Source: Evansella clarkii
GTDB lineage: Bacteria; Bacillota; Bacilli; Bacillales; Salisediminibacteriaceae
NCBI RefSeq assembly: GCF_002019695.1
Contig: NZ_KV917376.1
Coordinates: 3,592,293 to 3,655,527, forward strand
Direction of reading: 5' to 3'
DNA length: 63,235 nucleotides
Below are positions 16,756-26,168 of the stretch, piece by piece (the stretch's first letter is position 1; every line of letters starts with the position of its first letter). A program made the position numbers and the translations under genes. The notes beneath the pieces are model-generated. The model saw nothing but the letters and a program-made list of their open reading frames with translations, was not told the DNA's origin and ran no database searches.

Positions 16756-17658
16756 CTATTCTTTCATACCAAGGCTTTCTTTCGCCATATCTTCATATTC
16801 TTTTAACCCGGAAGTCGCTGCGAGCTCAGCAATATCAATAGGGTATGTTGCTTTCCTCTCAATGATATGCTCTTTCATGAGGGGCCAGGTGACACCGCCT
16901 GCGTCTTTATAGGACGCAATGATGCGTTCTAACGCCTGCTCGCCGAAGATCATATATGGACCGACAAAATCCTTGGAAACATCAGTAACTGCCGCTTCTG
17001 TCCAATCGATTAGCCCTGTCACTTCCGCCCTGTCATTAATCAGCGTGTGGCCGGCATGGATATCCCCATGCATAAGCCCTGTATGGTTCGGCCACATTTT
17101 ATCATCCTGCAGCCAAGCCTGCCACCTCGCCTCTAATTCTTCGTTGACGCCATATTTCTCTTTGACCCAGCTTACTCGTTTTTTCATTTCTGCTCGTACA
17201 CCCTCTGCATCAAGCACCTTTAAGCCCTGGATGTCCGAAGCTTCAGGAGAGATCTGATGCAGTTCGGCCATTACTTTACCAAGGGAATCAAAGTGAGTAT
17301 CCGGGACGTTATTAATATCGAATTCCCATACATAGTTTTGGATTTCAGGGTCAATCGTTCCTGCCGGGGTGCCTGACAATTGCTTATAAGCAATTAAGTC
17401 ATCGGTGAATACTGTCCATACAGGCACCTCGAAAGAAACGGAGCGGCTAACGAAATCCAGTACTTTCTTTTCCACATCCGTTTTTACCATGGAATCTTTT
17501 CTTCTCGGCAATCTTAATATCCATCGCATACCGTCCCGATCAACTGCATGGACTACCTGAAAGTCCACGCCGGACTCATTAATTTTCATCGATTCAGTTT
17601 CCATATAGATACCATTTATTTCAGCTATCTCTTTAATTTCTTCCACTTTTTTATTCAT
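16756..17658 (-). CDS. Macrolide 2'-phosphotransferase-like kinase (Mph/YcbJ type)
   Basis: A 300-residue aminoglycoside-phosphotransferase-fold enzyme. Catalytic loop LMHGDIHAGHTLIND supplies the HxDxxxxN pattern, and GLIDWTEA supplies the metal-binding Asp. The N-lobe has VVHAVDRDGMRWILRLPRR. Length and motifs match Bacillus Mph(K)/YcbJ, which phosphorylates the desosamine 2'-OH of macrolides. The start is ATG 17658. An in-frame reading back to 17823 would cross two terminator hairpins and is rejected. The long leader with a short peptide ORF suggests antibiotic-controlled attenuation. Real antibiotic range is unknown. Confidence 0.8.
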   Translation of the reverse strand: MNKKVEEIKEIAEINGIYMETESMKINESGVDFQVVHAVDRDGMRWILRLPRRKDSMVKTDVEKKVLDFVSRSVSFEVPVWTVFTDDLIAYKQLSGTPAGTIDPEIQNYVWEFDINNVPDTHFDSLGKVMAELHQISPEASDIQGLKVLDAEGVRAEMKKRVSWVKEKYGVNEELEARWQAWLQDDKMWPNHTGLMHGDIHAGHTLINDRAEVTGLIDWTEAAVTDVSKDFVGPYMIFGEQALERIIASYKDAGGVTWPLMKEHIIERKATYPIDIAELAATSGLKEYEDMAKESLGMKE

Positions 17659-17689
17659 AATTAAACACCATGCTTTCTTTTTTGAAATT

Positions 17690-17718
17690 AAAAAAATCAC
17701 AGGACGCCTGCCTGTGAC
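17690..17718 (-). terminator. Attenuator terminator 2 in mph-like leader
   Basis: TCACAGG (17697-17703, read on the opposite strand as CCTGTGA) pairs with CCTGTGA (17710-17717). A run of seven T follows on the minus strand. It lies about 30 bp before the phosphotransferase start, inside its leader. Confidence 0.75.
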
Positions 17719-17787
17719 TGGGAGTAAACGATAGATAGTCTTGTAACTATGCATTTGCCTCACTGAATTTTTGTATGAAAAAATCCA

Positions 17788-17819
17788 CAAAAAAGAAAGG
17801 CAGAACGATCCGCCTTTCT
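17788..17819 (-). terminator. Attenuator terminator 1 in mph-like leader
   Basis: On the minus strand GAAAGGC (17812-17818) pairs with GCCTTTC (17795-17801), followed by six T residues. It lies between the leader peptide and the phosphotransferase gene. Confidence 0.78.
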
Positions 17820-17917
17820 TCATATCCGTAACTCAGTGTTAAATGAAGATTATTAAAAAAGGACAGACTGATCCCGTTTACTCTGCATGCACGAGCAGAG
17901 CCTTCGAACGTATGAAA

Positions 17918-17959
17918 TTAATTGTTCAAAGTACGGAACCGAATTCTGGATGGTAGCAT
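17918..17959 (-). CDS. Candidate leader peptide with RXR macrolide-stalling motif
   Basis: A 13-codon frame, MLPSRIRFRTLNN, starting at ATG 17959 with a strong AAGGAGG site ten bases upstream and ending in TAA. It contains Arg-Ile-Arg-Phe-Arg, two overlapping +X+ motifs. Known macrolide arrest peptides (for example the ErmD leader) stall at Arg/Lys-X-Arg/Lys when the drug is bound. It lies 260 bp before the phosphotransferase start and upstream of both terminators, the expected place for a ribosome-stalling switch. Function is inferred. Confidence 0.6.
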   Translation of the reverse strand: MLPSRIRFRTLNN

Positions 17960-18060
17960 TTTTAATAATCCTCCTTCTGAGTATCTCTAAATAAATCGTC
18001 TATATATTTTATCTTGAATTTGTCACCGGGTCAATGTCATCTATCCATCTTTTTTCCCGC

Positions 18061-18780
18061 TTAAAGATCATTAATAAGAATATAAGAAGCCTTTATCGGG
18101 CCGTGGACACCAACTACAAGATTAAGTTCAATATCGGCTGAATTACTAGGTCCTGTAATAAAATTAATACATGAAGGAACCCGCCCTGTTTCCTGCTGCA
18201 TTTCCCGCATCTTCTGGGCTGCCTGGGTAATCCTCGGGACAAGCGAGCTTTTTGGCACAAGGGCTATATAGGTTGCCGGCAAAAAGCTGACCATCCGCCC
18301 CTTGTCTTTATCGCTGAACAGTACCGTCGTGCCTGACTCAGCCAGAGTGATCTCACTTATTGTTATCGCCGCGTTTGCAGACTCAGCTTTGATGATGCTT
18401 TCCTCTCCATTTTCAAAATCCCACTCACGGACCTCAATATTATTTTTGGGCCACTCTTTTTTAAAAAGTGACTCCAGCCCCCACTGGGCATAGCGATCGT
18501 CTTTCCATGTAATTACCGGCCCGCCACCGTAAGAAGAAACAATCTGTTCCAAAACTTCTGGCAAATCTTTTTTCTCTGTTTCATAGAAATCAGTATGGAT
18601 ATTGGCGCATTGTTTTTTTAACACGTCAACAAGTTCATCCTGGGAAGCGTTTTTCAGCACTTCATCCTGAGGCCGGTATTTCCAGTCTGGTCTTTCAACC
18701 GGTGATGAAATACGCTCCCGGCCAAGACGGCTTGCAATTTTATTTAAGAACTTATCTTGATTCTGAATCGTCCCTGCCAT
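18061..18780 (-). CDS. lutC: Lactate utilisation protein LutC
   Basis: A 239-residue LUD-domain protein, third component of the LutABC complex that oxidises L-lactate to pyruvate. The typical C-terminal block [21 protein letters not shown] is followed by [16 protein letters not shown]. The start is ATG 18780, nine bases after AAGGAGG, and lies inside the end of lutB, giving a 29-bp overlap. No terminator was identified beyond the stop; 17960-18060 holds the upstream part of the next leader. Confidence 0.93.
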   Translation of the reverse strand: MAGTIQNQDKFLNKIASRLGRERISSPVERPDWKYRPQDEVLKNASQDELVDVLKKQCANIHTDFYETEKKDLPEVLEQIVSSYGGGPVITWKDDRYAQWGLESLFKKEWPKNNIEVREWDFENGEESIIKAESANAAITISEITLAESGTTVLFSDKDKGRMVSFLPATYIALVPKSSLVPRITQAAQKMREMQQETGRVPSCINFITGPSNSADIELNLVVGVHGPIKASYILINDL

Positions 18781-20206
18781 GAGCATTCTCCTCCTTTTTA
18801 CGGTTTTTAAACCAGTCTCTGAACCTTTCTTTATTAGGCGCTGGAAACTCACGTATATCCGTCCAGGCTTTCATTGGGCCCGGTCCCTTGGATATGCTTT
18901 CTCCATTTGTATATGGATTTAACGCAGTTGGTGCAAATTTCGTCCCGAACTTATAAAGCATTGGCGAAGCTGCTCCGATGCCAAATGATTTCATGAGAAG
19001 CTTCTCGGAAATCGGGGCTTTCCCCTCTTTTTCCACGATCACTTCCCGGTGTTTGTGCAGCAAATCATGCAGCGGAATTTTTACTGGGCAGACCTCTGTA
19101 CAGGCACCGCAAAGGGTGGAAGCATAGGGAAGTTCTTTGTACTCATCATAGCCTCCGAGCAGCGGAGATAACACAGCACCAATCGGTCCTGAATAAATCG
19201 ATCCGTAGGAATGGCCGCCAATATGACGGTATACCGGGCATACGTTTATACAGGCGGCACACCGAATGCACTGCAGAATCGACTGGAATTCTCCACCGAG
19301 TATGTCTGAGCGGCCATTATCAACAATAACGAGGTGAAACTCCTCAGGGCCATCAGCATCCTGAGCTTCCCTTGGTCCTGTCAGAACAGAAATATAGCTC
19401 GTTAATTTCTGGCCCACGGCACTGCGGGTTAACAGGCTTACGAGAACTTCCATTTCTTCAAATGTAGGGACGATCCGTTCCATTCCCATCACAGTTATTT
19501 GCGTTTTTGGCAGAGCGGTAACTAAATCAGCGTTTCCTTCATTTGTTACAAGACTAATAGAACCTGATTCTGCAACTGCAAAATTACAGCCTGTAATGCC
19601 GATATCCGCTGTCATATATTCCTCACGAAGCATTTCCCGGGCATGGAGTGCTAATTCTTCCGGTTTGGATGTTTTTTTATAACCTAATTTTTCTTTAAAA
19701 ACATCTCGAATCTGTTCTTTGTTTTTATGGAGTGCGGGGACAACAATATGTGACGGCGGGTCATGATCATCCACCTGGAGGATGTATTCTCCAAGGTCCG
19801 TTTCAATGACCTTGCACCCTTCCTCTTCCAGCACAGCATTTAAGCCGATTTCTTCTGTGACCATCGACTTAGCCTTAACTATTTTCTTAGCCTGTTTCTT
19901 TTGAGCGATACCTCGAATATACTCATTTGCCTCTTCTTTTGTCTCGGCAAAAAAAACATGGCCGCCCAGCTCCGCCACATTTTTACTCAACTGCTCTAAA
20001 TAATAATCAAGATGCTCCAGCACGTGCTGTCGGATTTCCTCTCCATGGGAACGCCAGTCCTCCCAGTTGCCAAGCTCTTCCGCAGCGTTGCTCCTTCTAA
20101 CGCCCATACTGTCCTGAGCACCTGAAACAGCACCGCGCATAAAAGCATCGTCGATTCCCTGACCGACACGTTCATTAAATTCATTGCTGCCGATTTTCAT
20201 TGCCAT
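18752..20206 (-). CDS. lutB: Lactate utilisation iron-sulfur protein LutB
   Basis: A 484-residue Fe-S oxidoreductase: an N-terminal LUD domain (about 70-300, with [23 protein letters not shown] split over two motifs) is followed by two [4Fe-4S] ferredoxin motifs, [14 protein letters not shown] and [13 protein letters not shown]. It passes electrons from lactate within LutABC. ATG 20206 follows GAGGAGG. It lies 43 bp after lutA and overlaps lutC, a clear single operon. Confidence 0.95.
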   Translation of the reverse strand: MAMKIGSNEFNERVGQGIDDAFMRGAVSGAQDSMGVRRSNAAEELGNWEDWRSHGEEIRQHVLEHLDYYLEQLSKNVAELGGHVFFAETKEEANEYIRGIAQKKQAKKIVKAKSMVTEEIGLNAVLEEEGCKVIETDLGEYILQVDDHDPPSHIVVPALHKNKEQIRDVFKEKLGYKKTSKPEELALHAREMLREEYMTADIGITGCNFAVAESGSISLVTNEGNADLVTALPKTQITVMGMERIVPTFEEMEVLVSLLTRSAVGQKLTSYISVLTGPREAQDADGPEEFHLVIVDNGRSDILGGEFQSILQCIRCAACINVCPVYRHIGGHSYGSIYSGPIGAVLSPLLGGYDEYKELPYASTLCGACTEVCPVKIPLHDLLHKHREVIVEKEGKAPISEKLLMKSFGIGAASPMLYKFGTKFAPTALNPYTNGESISKGPGPMKAWTDIREFPAPNKERFRDWFKNRKKEENAHGRDDSESR

Positions 20207-20249
20207 TTGTATTCCTCCTCTCGTAACACAACTTCTGCCCCGCTGGTTT

Positions 20250-20966
20250 TCAGCGGCTGTTTAACACTTCCGCAATATGCAGTACTTTGATCGGCTTTCC
20301 TTTTCGGTTGATTCTTCCGCCAATATTCATCAAACAGCCTGAATCTGCGCCGATTAAATACTCCGCTTCTGTTTCCTCCACATGCTGTACTTTTTCATCG
20401 ACCATCTGCTCCGAGATTGGCCCCATTTTTACGGAAAATGTTCCTCCAAAACCACAGCACTGTTCTTTTCCCGGCAATTCTGTATATTTTAAGCCTTCCA
20501 CATTGCTCAACAGCGTCATTGGCGCGCTTTTCACACCGAGTAATCTCGTCATATGGCATGAAGTGTGGTATGTAACATTTCCTTCGAATTTTGCTCCCAC
20601 GTCATCCACCTTAAGTACATCTACGATAAACTCCGTTAACTCATATGTTTTTTCTGCAAGTTTTTTAGCTTTAGGCTCCCAGACGGGATCACTTTTGAAA
20701 ATATGCTGGTATTCATGGAACATGTAAGCGCAGGAGCCGGAAGGACAAACAACATATTCAGAATGGTCAAAGGCTTTCATCATCCTTTTCATCGCTTCCT
20801 TTGATTCTTTGACATAGCCGCTGTTATAAGCGGGCTGGCCGCAGCAGACCTGCGACTCAGGAAAATCTATATCACATCCTAATCTTTCAAGCACCTCAAC
20901 GGTTGCCTTACCGACATCACTTTGAAACAAATCACCAAGGCAGGTTACAAACAAGCTTACTTTCAT
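20250..20966 (-). CDS. lutA: Lactate utilisation protein LutA (CCG domain)
   Basis: A 238-residue cysteine-rich protein with two CCG domains, ending in [10 protein letters not shown] (near 41-50) and [11 protein letters not shown] (near 170-180), which bind Fe-S clusters in GlpC/HdrB-type proteins. It is the first gene of lutABC for growth on L-lactate and biofilm formation. ATG 20966 follows GGGAGGAGG. A LutR-type GntR repressor is not encoded nearby. The promoter should lie in 20967-21108, where I can pick out no convincing operator. Confidence 0.95.
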   Translation of the reverse strand: MKVSLFVTCLGDLFQSDVGKATVEVLERLGCDIDFPESQVCCGQPAYNSGYVKESKEAMKRMMKAFDHSEYVVCPSGSCAYMFHEYQHIFKSDPVWEPKAKKLAEKTYELTEFIVDVLKVDDVGAKFEGNVTYHTSCHMTRLLGVKSAPMTLLSNVEGLKYTELPGKEQCCGFGGTFSVKMGPISEQMVDEKVQHVEETEAEYLIGADSGCLMNIGGRINRKGKPIKVLHIAEVLNSR

Positions 20967-21108
20967 AATCAGCCTCCTCCCCTATGGGTTCTGGTCTTTA
21001 AAATACAGTGGAACTTGCATCGCCATTTACAATTCTACTCTCTATTTAATTATACATCACTGAAAGGCAACCCTTCTTTCGTCACCATATCCATTTTTTT
21101 AGTATTGT

Positions 21109-21333
21109 CTATCCTGTGTCAGACTCCTCCTCACTTCTATATTCCAAAATGTCTCCAGGCTGGCAATCCAATGCCTTGCATATAGATTCCAAAGTGGAAA
21201 GCCTGATTGCTTTTGCTTTCCCATTTTTCAATATGGAAAGGTTCGCCATTGTTATTCCTACTTTTTCAGAGAGTTCCGTTACACTCATTTTTCTTTTCGC
21301 CAGCATCACATCAATGTTTATTATTATTGGCAT
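21109..21333 (-). CDS. YozG-like Cro/CI-type HTH regulator
   Basis: A 74-residue DNA-binding protein made almost entirely of one XRE helix-turn-helix (AKRKMSVTELSEKVGITMANLSILKNGKAKAIR split across two helices; then STLESICKALDCQPGDILEY). This is the YozG family, nearly always encoded beside a DUF2975 membrane protein, as here (9 bp gap). The pair may form a membrane-tethered regulatory unit; its signal is unknown. Confidence 0.88.
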   Translation of the reverse strand: MPIIINIDVMLAKRKMSVTELSEKVGITMANLSILKNGKAKAIRLSTLESICKALDCQPGDILEYRSEEESDTG

Positions 21334-21342
21334 ATTATCACC

Positions 21343-21819
21343 TCAGACCGTTAAATCATTTTCTTCTTTTATATAAATTGCTTCTTGTAAAAGTCTTTGC
21401 AGAACCGCAGCAAAGACAGCGATAACCAGTGAAGCAAAGAAAGGAACCATACCCATGATGATTAGGCCAGGTGCATCATCAAGCTCTGCAACGAAAAAAA
21501 CGAAAGGCATAATAATAACGTACAAAGAGCTAATGGTCACTGCACAAAGTTTAATAACTTTCAGTGCCTGAACAGATGCTCCAGAAAATGACTTATTGGA
21601 ATCAATATAATTCAGCAGTTTAAACGCCTGGTACAAGGCGATGAAAAACGGTATCGCTGATAAATAAATTCCTGTAATAGCAGGATAAAGCAGATGATCA
21701 TAATCCGGACTTGCTGGATTGTTTGGTAACCAGTATAAGCCAACTATGCACAAAGCAAGAATTGGAATTCCTATAAGAATAACGGCTATCTTTAAAAACA
21801 TTGTGGATCCTCGTTTCAT
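21343..21819 (-). CDS. DUF2975 membrane protein (YoaS-like)
   Basis: A 158-residue protein with four hydrophobic helices and the family features FFIALYQAFKLLNYIDSNKSFS and LKVIKLCAVTISSLYV. In DUF2975/YozG pairs the membrane protein is thought to sense a signal and influence the small regulator. ATG 21819 follows GGAGGTG. It is first in a two-gene operon. Function beyond that is unknown. Confidence 0.85.
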   Translation of the reverse strand: MKRGSTMFLKIAVILIGIPILALCIVGLYWLPNNPASPDYDHLLYPAITGIYLSAIPFFIALYQAFKLLNYIDSNKSFSGASVQALKVIKLCAVTISSLYVIIMPFVFFVAELDDAPGLIIMGMVPFFASLVIAVFAAVLQRLLQEAIYIKEENDLTV

Positions 21820-21955
21820 TTAAAGCACACCTCCTGTTTATCTGGTTTAACTATATATCTTTATTTATCGTTTTACAATAAATTTTTATCGCAAAAACAT
21901 CGGGTGACAGGCACCACCCGAAAAAATGTCGAACCGTCTGTTCCTCCAGCCATAC

Positions 21956-21985
21956 AAAAAAGCATTCCTCGTTAAAAGGAATGCT
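21956..21985 (-). terminator. Terminator of the diguanylate cyclase gene
   Basis: Stem AGCATTCCT/AGGAATGCT (21961-21969 with 21977-21985) followed on the minus strand by six T residues. A second hairpin, CGGGTG/CACCCG-like, lies at 21901-21920. Confidence 0.88.
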
Positions 21986-21993
21986 CTCACAAT

Positions 21994-23058
21994 TTAAATT
22001 ACGACCACACAGTTTTTCCCTTGGTTCTTCCCTTGCATTAAGGCTTTGTCGGCGATGTTCACACGCTCAAACACGTCCTGCTGAGCATCGTTATATTCTG
22101 CTAATCCGAAAGTGAGGGAAATTTTCAACGTTTTGTCCTCATGCTGGAATTCAATATCCTCTTCAAAGCTTCGCCGCAGCTCTTCTACCACATGATATGC
22201 TTCCTCTTTTTCAGTTTTACGAAGCAGAAACAGAAACTCTTCTCCACCCCAGCGGGCAACATGGTTATTGCCGAGGCTTTCTTTTAAAAATTCAGCGCTT
22301 TTTTTTAACACTAAGTCCCCGCAGTCATGTCCATGTGTATCGTTAATAGACTTAAATCTATCAATATCAGCAAGAATTAAAGTGAATGGCTCTTTATGTT
22401 CATTGAAACTTTGTACTTCTTCGATCAGCTTCTCCATCATGCATCTGCGGTTTAACAGCTTCGTTAACCCATCTGTGTTTGCGAGAGTTTCCAGTTTTTT
22501 ATTAAGGGTTCGTAAATTCTCTTCTGCGGCGTCTGTGACTTTCCGGAATAGATAAGTAGCAATCGCCAGAGATGCGCAAACAAAAATAATATTCAGAAAA
22601 TGCAAGGTGTCCACGACTACAGAGTCAATTGGAATAACTGGCGACCGGAAAACAAGGGTTAATATCACAAAAATGGCTGTGTCAGCTAACACAATAAATG
22701 ACTTCACCACTGTAGAAGGTTTTGCTGCTATGAAAGTGAGAATAATAACATCTAATATGTAATACTGGAATCCGGAACCAGAGCCAAGTAAATAAACCGC
22801 AATTGCCGCATGAATTACGATCTCAATATGCCCCATGTACAGAGCTGCCAGCGTATGGCCCCGTTTATTAATATAATATCCGACTAAATAAACGAAGGAA
22901 CTGACGATATTTACATAACCTAAAATTGTCAGGTCCATCCAGAAAAATATGAACGTCAGAAGTATATGAATTACAAGGGCTATTAGCATAAACTTATCGG
23001 TTATAAATTTCAGCTGATTATTTTTTTGTACAGCAGAGTGCCGATCTATTATGAACAC
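21994..23058 (-). CDS. Membrane-bound diguanylate cyclase (GGDEF)
   Basis: A 354-residue signalling enzyme with six hydrophobic helices in residues 20-175, a short coiled segment (EENLRTLNKKLETLANTDG) and a C-terminal GGDEF domain whose active site is GGEEF in ARWGGEEFLFLLRK. It should make cyclic di-GMP at the membrane. An RxxD inhibitory site is not obvious. The GTG at 23058 overlaps the GGGAGGTG ribosome site, so the precise start is uncertain. It is monocistronic. Confidence 0.9.
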   Translation of the reverse strand: MFIIDRHSAVQKNNQLKFITDKFMLIALVIHILLTFIFFWMDLTILGYVNIVSSFVYLVGYYINKRGHTLAALYMGHIEIVIHAAIAVYLLGSGSGFQYYILDVIILTFIAAKPSTVVKSFIVLADTAIFVILTLVFRSPVIPIDSVVVDTLHFLNIIFVCASLAIATYLFRKVTDAAEENLRTLNKKLETLANTDGLTKLLNRRCMMEKLIEEVQSFNEHKEPFTLILADIDRFKSINDTHGHDCGDLVLKKSAEFLKESLGNNHVARWGGEEFLFLLRKTEKEEAYHVVEELRRSFEEDIEFQHEDKTLKISLTFGLAEYNDAQQDVFERVNIADKALMQGKNQGKNCVVVI

Positions 23059-23336
23059 CTCCCTTTAATTCTTAATAAAAACAAAGTCAACTACGACTTT
23101 TGAAAACAAGACTATTTACTCAGTTATATTTTACCATACCAAATAGAACAGGGATAGGTATACTGTCCCATGATAATTGGACCTGTCTCTTTTTCACAAA
23201 ATTAGTAGTTTCCTCGTTACCACGGTTTGGTACAATAAAATCAGCGAGGTGCAGCAAATAGATAGATTTTTTTGTAAGGTTTGTATACTCTTGAGCATCT
23301 GTTTTAACAGGTTCATGTTTTAAGGAGTGAAAAAGT

Positions 23337-24068
23337 GTGACTCTTACCAATGAAGAAGCTGATTTAAAATGTATGGGTGAAGCAGAATTAATTGAGATAG
23401 CAAGGACTGGAAACAACGATGCCTTTGGTGAACTGGTGAGAAGGTACAGGAGTAAGGCAATGAACTGGGCTCAAATGCTTGCGAAAGATAATAATCTGGC
23501 TGAGGATATTGTTCAGGAGGCATTTATAAAAGCATTTATGCACATGGGCACCCTTATAGACGCCAGACGGTTTCAGGCATGGCTGCGCACGATTGTCCGC
23601 AATCAGGCCATGATGGATCTGAGGCGCGGCAGGCTGTATAAAGGAGAGCAATTATTTTCACATCTAGAAACGAATTATACTTCCAATGAGACGATTAACT
23701 TCCACGATATTGACCACATATTATACCATCTCACACAGCGGGTTAATTCAAACATACACCTTCAGTACGGAAATCCGGAAAGACTGATTATGCAGAAAGA
23801 GATGCTTGAAGGGCTCCACGATCTTCTCAACTGTTTAACGAAACAGGAAAGAAAAGTCTTCGAGGCATACTTCTTTCAGCAAATTTCCCCGAAAGAAATA
23901 GCCGGTTTATTCGGAATGTCCATGAATAATATTTACACGACGCTTTCCCGGTCACGTATCAAAGTAAAGCGTGAACGGGCACGTATTTATTTAAGGGGAT
24001 ATTTAAAGGAGCAGTTAGGCCAGGATAATTCAAAGCGCAAAGTGCTTGCCACGCCAATATCTATGTAA
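23337..24068 (+). CDS. Sigma-70 family (ECF-type) RNA polymerase sigma factor
   Basis: A 243-residue sigma factor. Region 2 (GNNDAFGELVRRYRSKAMNW, then DIVQEAFIKAFMHMGTL and a FQAWLRTIVRNQAMMDLRR segment) and region 4 (LTKQERKVFEAYFFQQISPKEIAGLFG) are both present. The linker between them is unusually long, about 70 residues. It starts at GTG 23337 after AAGGAG. No anti-sigma factor follows. Instead the next gene, 16 bp on, encodes a soluble BtrH/GyrI-like protein, which may sense a small molecule for it. Confidence 0.9.
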   Translation: MTLTNEEADLKCMGEAELIEIARTGNNDAFGELVRRYRSKAMNWAQMLAKDNNLAEDIVQEAFIKAFMHMGTLIDARRFQAWLRTIVRNQAMMDLRRGRLYKGEQLFSHLETNYTSNETINFHDIDHILYHLTQRVNSNIHLQYGNPERLIMQKEMLEGLHDLLNCLTKQERKVFEAYFFQQISPKEIAGLFGMSMNNIYTTLSRSRIKVKRERARIYLRGYLKEQLGQDNSKRKVLATPISM

Positions 24069-24084
24069 GGAGGGTCAGGCGGTT

Positions 24085-25533
24085 ATGATGCAACTAAATA
24101 CGGTGAAAACGATGACTTCTGCAGCACAGGCAATGTATGCAATGCTACAGTACACGGATAAAAAGGAATTTTCCCTTTCTGAAATAATGGGTTATTCCTC
24201 CCACGCATTCCGAATGAATATTCACCCAGAGTCGGTCAGCCCGGCAGGTCCAACTATGTTCGCGCCATATGAACTCGTTTCCCAGAACTTGAAAACACTT
24301 GGTGTTTACACCTTAACCAAAAGCGAATTTACTCCCCTCTCAAATAAAGATTTAGCAGACACAATCCGTATGGCAGAAGCCAGAATTGATACAGGAGTGC
24401 CTATTATTTCCTGGGATTTATTTTCCCCTGAATTCGGCCTGATCTATGGATATGACCATGAACAGCAGGTATTTTATGCGAAAGATATGAAAAAAGACGG
24501 AATAATTAACTATTCGGAGCTAAATGAGCGGGCATCCAGCCATTTGTTTTTGTGCGGTTTCTTTGAATCTGTGCCAAAAAGAACACCAATTATGTTCCGT
24601 GACGCCCTGAAAAAAATAATCGAACACGGGGACTGTAAATCACCATTCGCTCCCTATGAATACAAACATGGTTTGGCAGGTTATGATGCTTGGATCCAGG
24701 CTTTTCAGACTCGAAAGATCGATGCCTTTGGCAACGCCTATAATATGGCTGTTGTGGCAGATGCACGTAAGCACGCGACACATTTTTTAACCATCCTGTC
24801 AGAAAATTGGGGCACCTCAACAAAGCTGGATCAGCAAGTTATCGATGGCCTGACCGAAGCGAAAGAGTTTTATAGTAAAGTCGCCTCTTATTTTGATCAG
24901 CTCGGAAAAATGTTTCCATTCCCTCAGGGCGGCGAACCTAACGACCTCGCTATCAGCCAAAAAGCAATTGAATTATTACAGCATGCATACGAATGGGAAA
25001 GAAAAGGCATGGAAGTTTTCAGGAGGCTGGAAAGCTTGCTGGAACACTACGCGGACGATAATTATATGACACCTTATAGAATAAAGAGAACTTTCGAATT
25101 TGCGGGTGTAAAACATTTTGCACAGCCTGACCAGATTGAATCAGATGCTGAAAAACAAATGTACGAATTAATGAAACGAGATAATTCGATTGTTTCCCGC
25201 ATCAATAATATCAAGCTATTTGCTTATAAGTCCGGTCAAACGGGAGACGAAGAGAAAATATCCTATGTTGTGGCAAGACCTGTCAGCTTTAAGCCATACA
25301 ACCTTCCAAATGATATGCAGTATTTTAAAAAAGAACATAACTACGCTGCTATCCGTGTGAAGATGAAAGAGAAAAAACAAGGATATGAAACTCTGAAAAA
25401 TTGGATGCTCCAGCAAGGAATTGAAGAGAATTCAAACACATATACAATCAAATTCATTCGCCCTCCACAGCATCAGACTACGGAAGAAGATGTTGAAGTT
25501 TATGTTCCAATCAATGAAAATTCCGGACGATAA
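24085..25533 (+). CDS. BtrH-like N-terminal plus GyrI-like C-terminal protein, sigma partner
   Basis: A 482-residue soluble protein. The N-terminal ~170 residues (MGYSSHAFRMNIHPESVSPAG, GVPIISWDLF, FGLIYGYDHEQQVFYAKD) match the BtrH/C39-like papain fold found in butirosin biosynthesis and in stand-alone proteins. A helical middle follows, then a GyrI-like effector-binding domain (YVVARPVSFKPYNLP to EDVEVYVPI, about 400-480). ATG 24085 follows AAGGAGGG. It is co-transcribed with the sigma factor. I infer ligand sensing or product modification; no catalytic Cys-His pair can be fixed by eye. Confidence 0.7.
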   Translation: MMQLNTVKTMTSAAQAMYAMLQYTDKKEFSLSEIMGYSSHAFRMNIHPESVSPAGPTMFAPYELVSQNLKTLGVYTLTKSEFTPLSNKDLADTIRMAEARIDTGVPIISWDLFSPEFGLIYGYDHEQQVFYAKDMKKDGIINYSELNERASSHLFLCGFFESVPKRTPIMFRDALKKIIEHGDCKSPFAPYEYKHGLAGYDAWIQAFQTRKIDAFGNAYNMAVVADARKHATHFLTILSENWGTSTKLDQQVIDGLTEAKEFYSKVASYFDQLGKMFPFPQGGEPNDLAISQKAIELLQHAYEWERKGMEVFRRLESLLEHYADDNYMTPYRIKRTFEFAGVKHFAQPDQIESDAEKQMYELMKRDNSIVSRINNIKLFAYKSGQTGDEEKISYVVARPVSFKPYNLPNDMQYFKKEHNYAAIRVKMKEKKQGYETLKNWMLQQGIEENSNTYTIKFIRPPQHQTTEEDVEVYVPINENSGR

Positions 25534-25577
25534 AACCGTTATGTAAGTACTTCCTGAGCGAATATGCTGGGAAAATG

Positions 25578-25623
25578 AAAAAAAAGACGAGCTGCCAGAG
25601 CTAATCCAGAACTCGTCTTTTTC
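25578..25623. terminator. Bidirectional terminator between convergent operons
   Basis: AAGACGAG pairs with CTCGTCTT, flanked by A and T runs on both sides, so it can serve both the sigma operon (plus) and the GyrI/DinB/VOC operon (minus). Confidence 0.88.
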
Positions 25624-25626
25624 ATT

Positions 25627-26130
25627 TTAGTTTCTACCAGTAAGGGGAAACCATAGCTCAAAAACAGATTGAGGATCGTCATTACTTGTATATTCTTCTC
25701 CGTAAAATTCCATACAATGTGGAAGTCCAAAGCGAAAGCCTTCAATTTTTGGCGCCCATTCACTAAAGAAATATTCATTAGCATATCTAATCTCATCAAT
25801 GACTCCCTGATATGTTAACACTGCATAATCAAAACGTGGGATTTCCGCAGCCGTCATTTCATCCGGGAGTTCGGCAGGAACTTCCGTAACCTCAGTGCAA
25901 GCCATGTATTTAAAAGGGTCCCCTTCTCTCCAGCCAGCAGGAAACCGCATCAGTCCATAACATCGCATTGGCACAGCATAACTGATTTCTGAATACCTTT
26001 CATTGAACTTATCCCATAGCTTTGCAATGCTATTCTCTGAAGGTTTATCTTTGTCAGGTGACCAGTCAATCTCCATACCAACTACTTTAAAAGCTTCTTT
26101 TGTTATTATCCTTTTATTTAAAACACCCAT
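25627..26130 (-). CDS. GyrI-like / AraC effector-binding domain protein
   Basis: A 167-residue stand-alone effector-binding protein. It shows FKVVGMEIDW at the start, YGLMRFP, YMACTEVTEVPAELPDEM, the FDYAVLTYQG strand and the closing FELWFPL strand, the standard pattern of the SHV/GyrI fold. The start is ATG 26130 behind GGAGGGAG; an earlier in-frame codon lies before the ribosome site. It is the last gene of a five-gene operon containing a second GyrI-like protein, DinB and two VOC proteins, all typical small-molecule binders. Confidence 0.8.
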   Translation of the reverse strand: MGVLNKRIITKEAFKVVGMEIDWSPDKDKPSENSIAKLWDKFNERYSEISYAVPMRCYGLMRFPAGWREGDPFKYMACTEVTEVPAELPDEMTAAEIPRFDYAVLTYQGVIDEIRYANEYFFSEWAPKIEGFRFGLPHCMEFYGEEYTSNDDPQSVFELWFPLTGRN

Positions 26131-26168
26131 AAATAATTCTCCCTCCTGCACTCATACTTTCCGATTCC

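Noticed and set aside
17659-17823. N-terminal extension of the macrolide phosphotransferase
   Set aside because: Although open in frame, it crosses two intrinsic terminators and extends beyond the family length; the ATG at 17658 gives the usual 300 residues.
22268-22555. Plus-strand open frame inside the diguanylate cyclase gene
   Set aside because: Antisense to the conserved GGDEF domain with no independent signal of coding.
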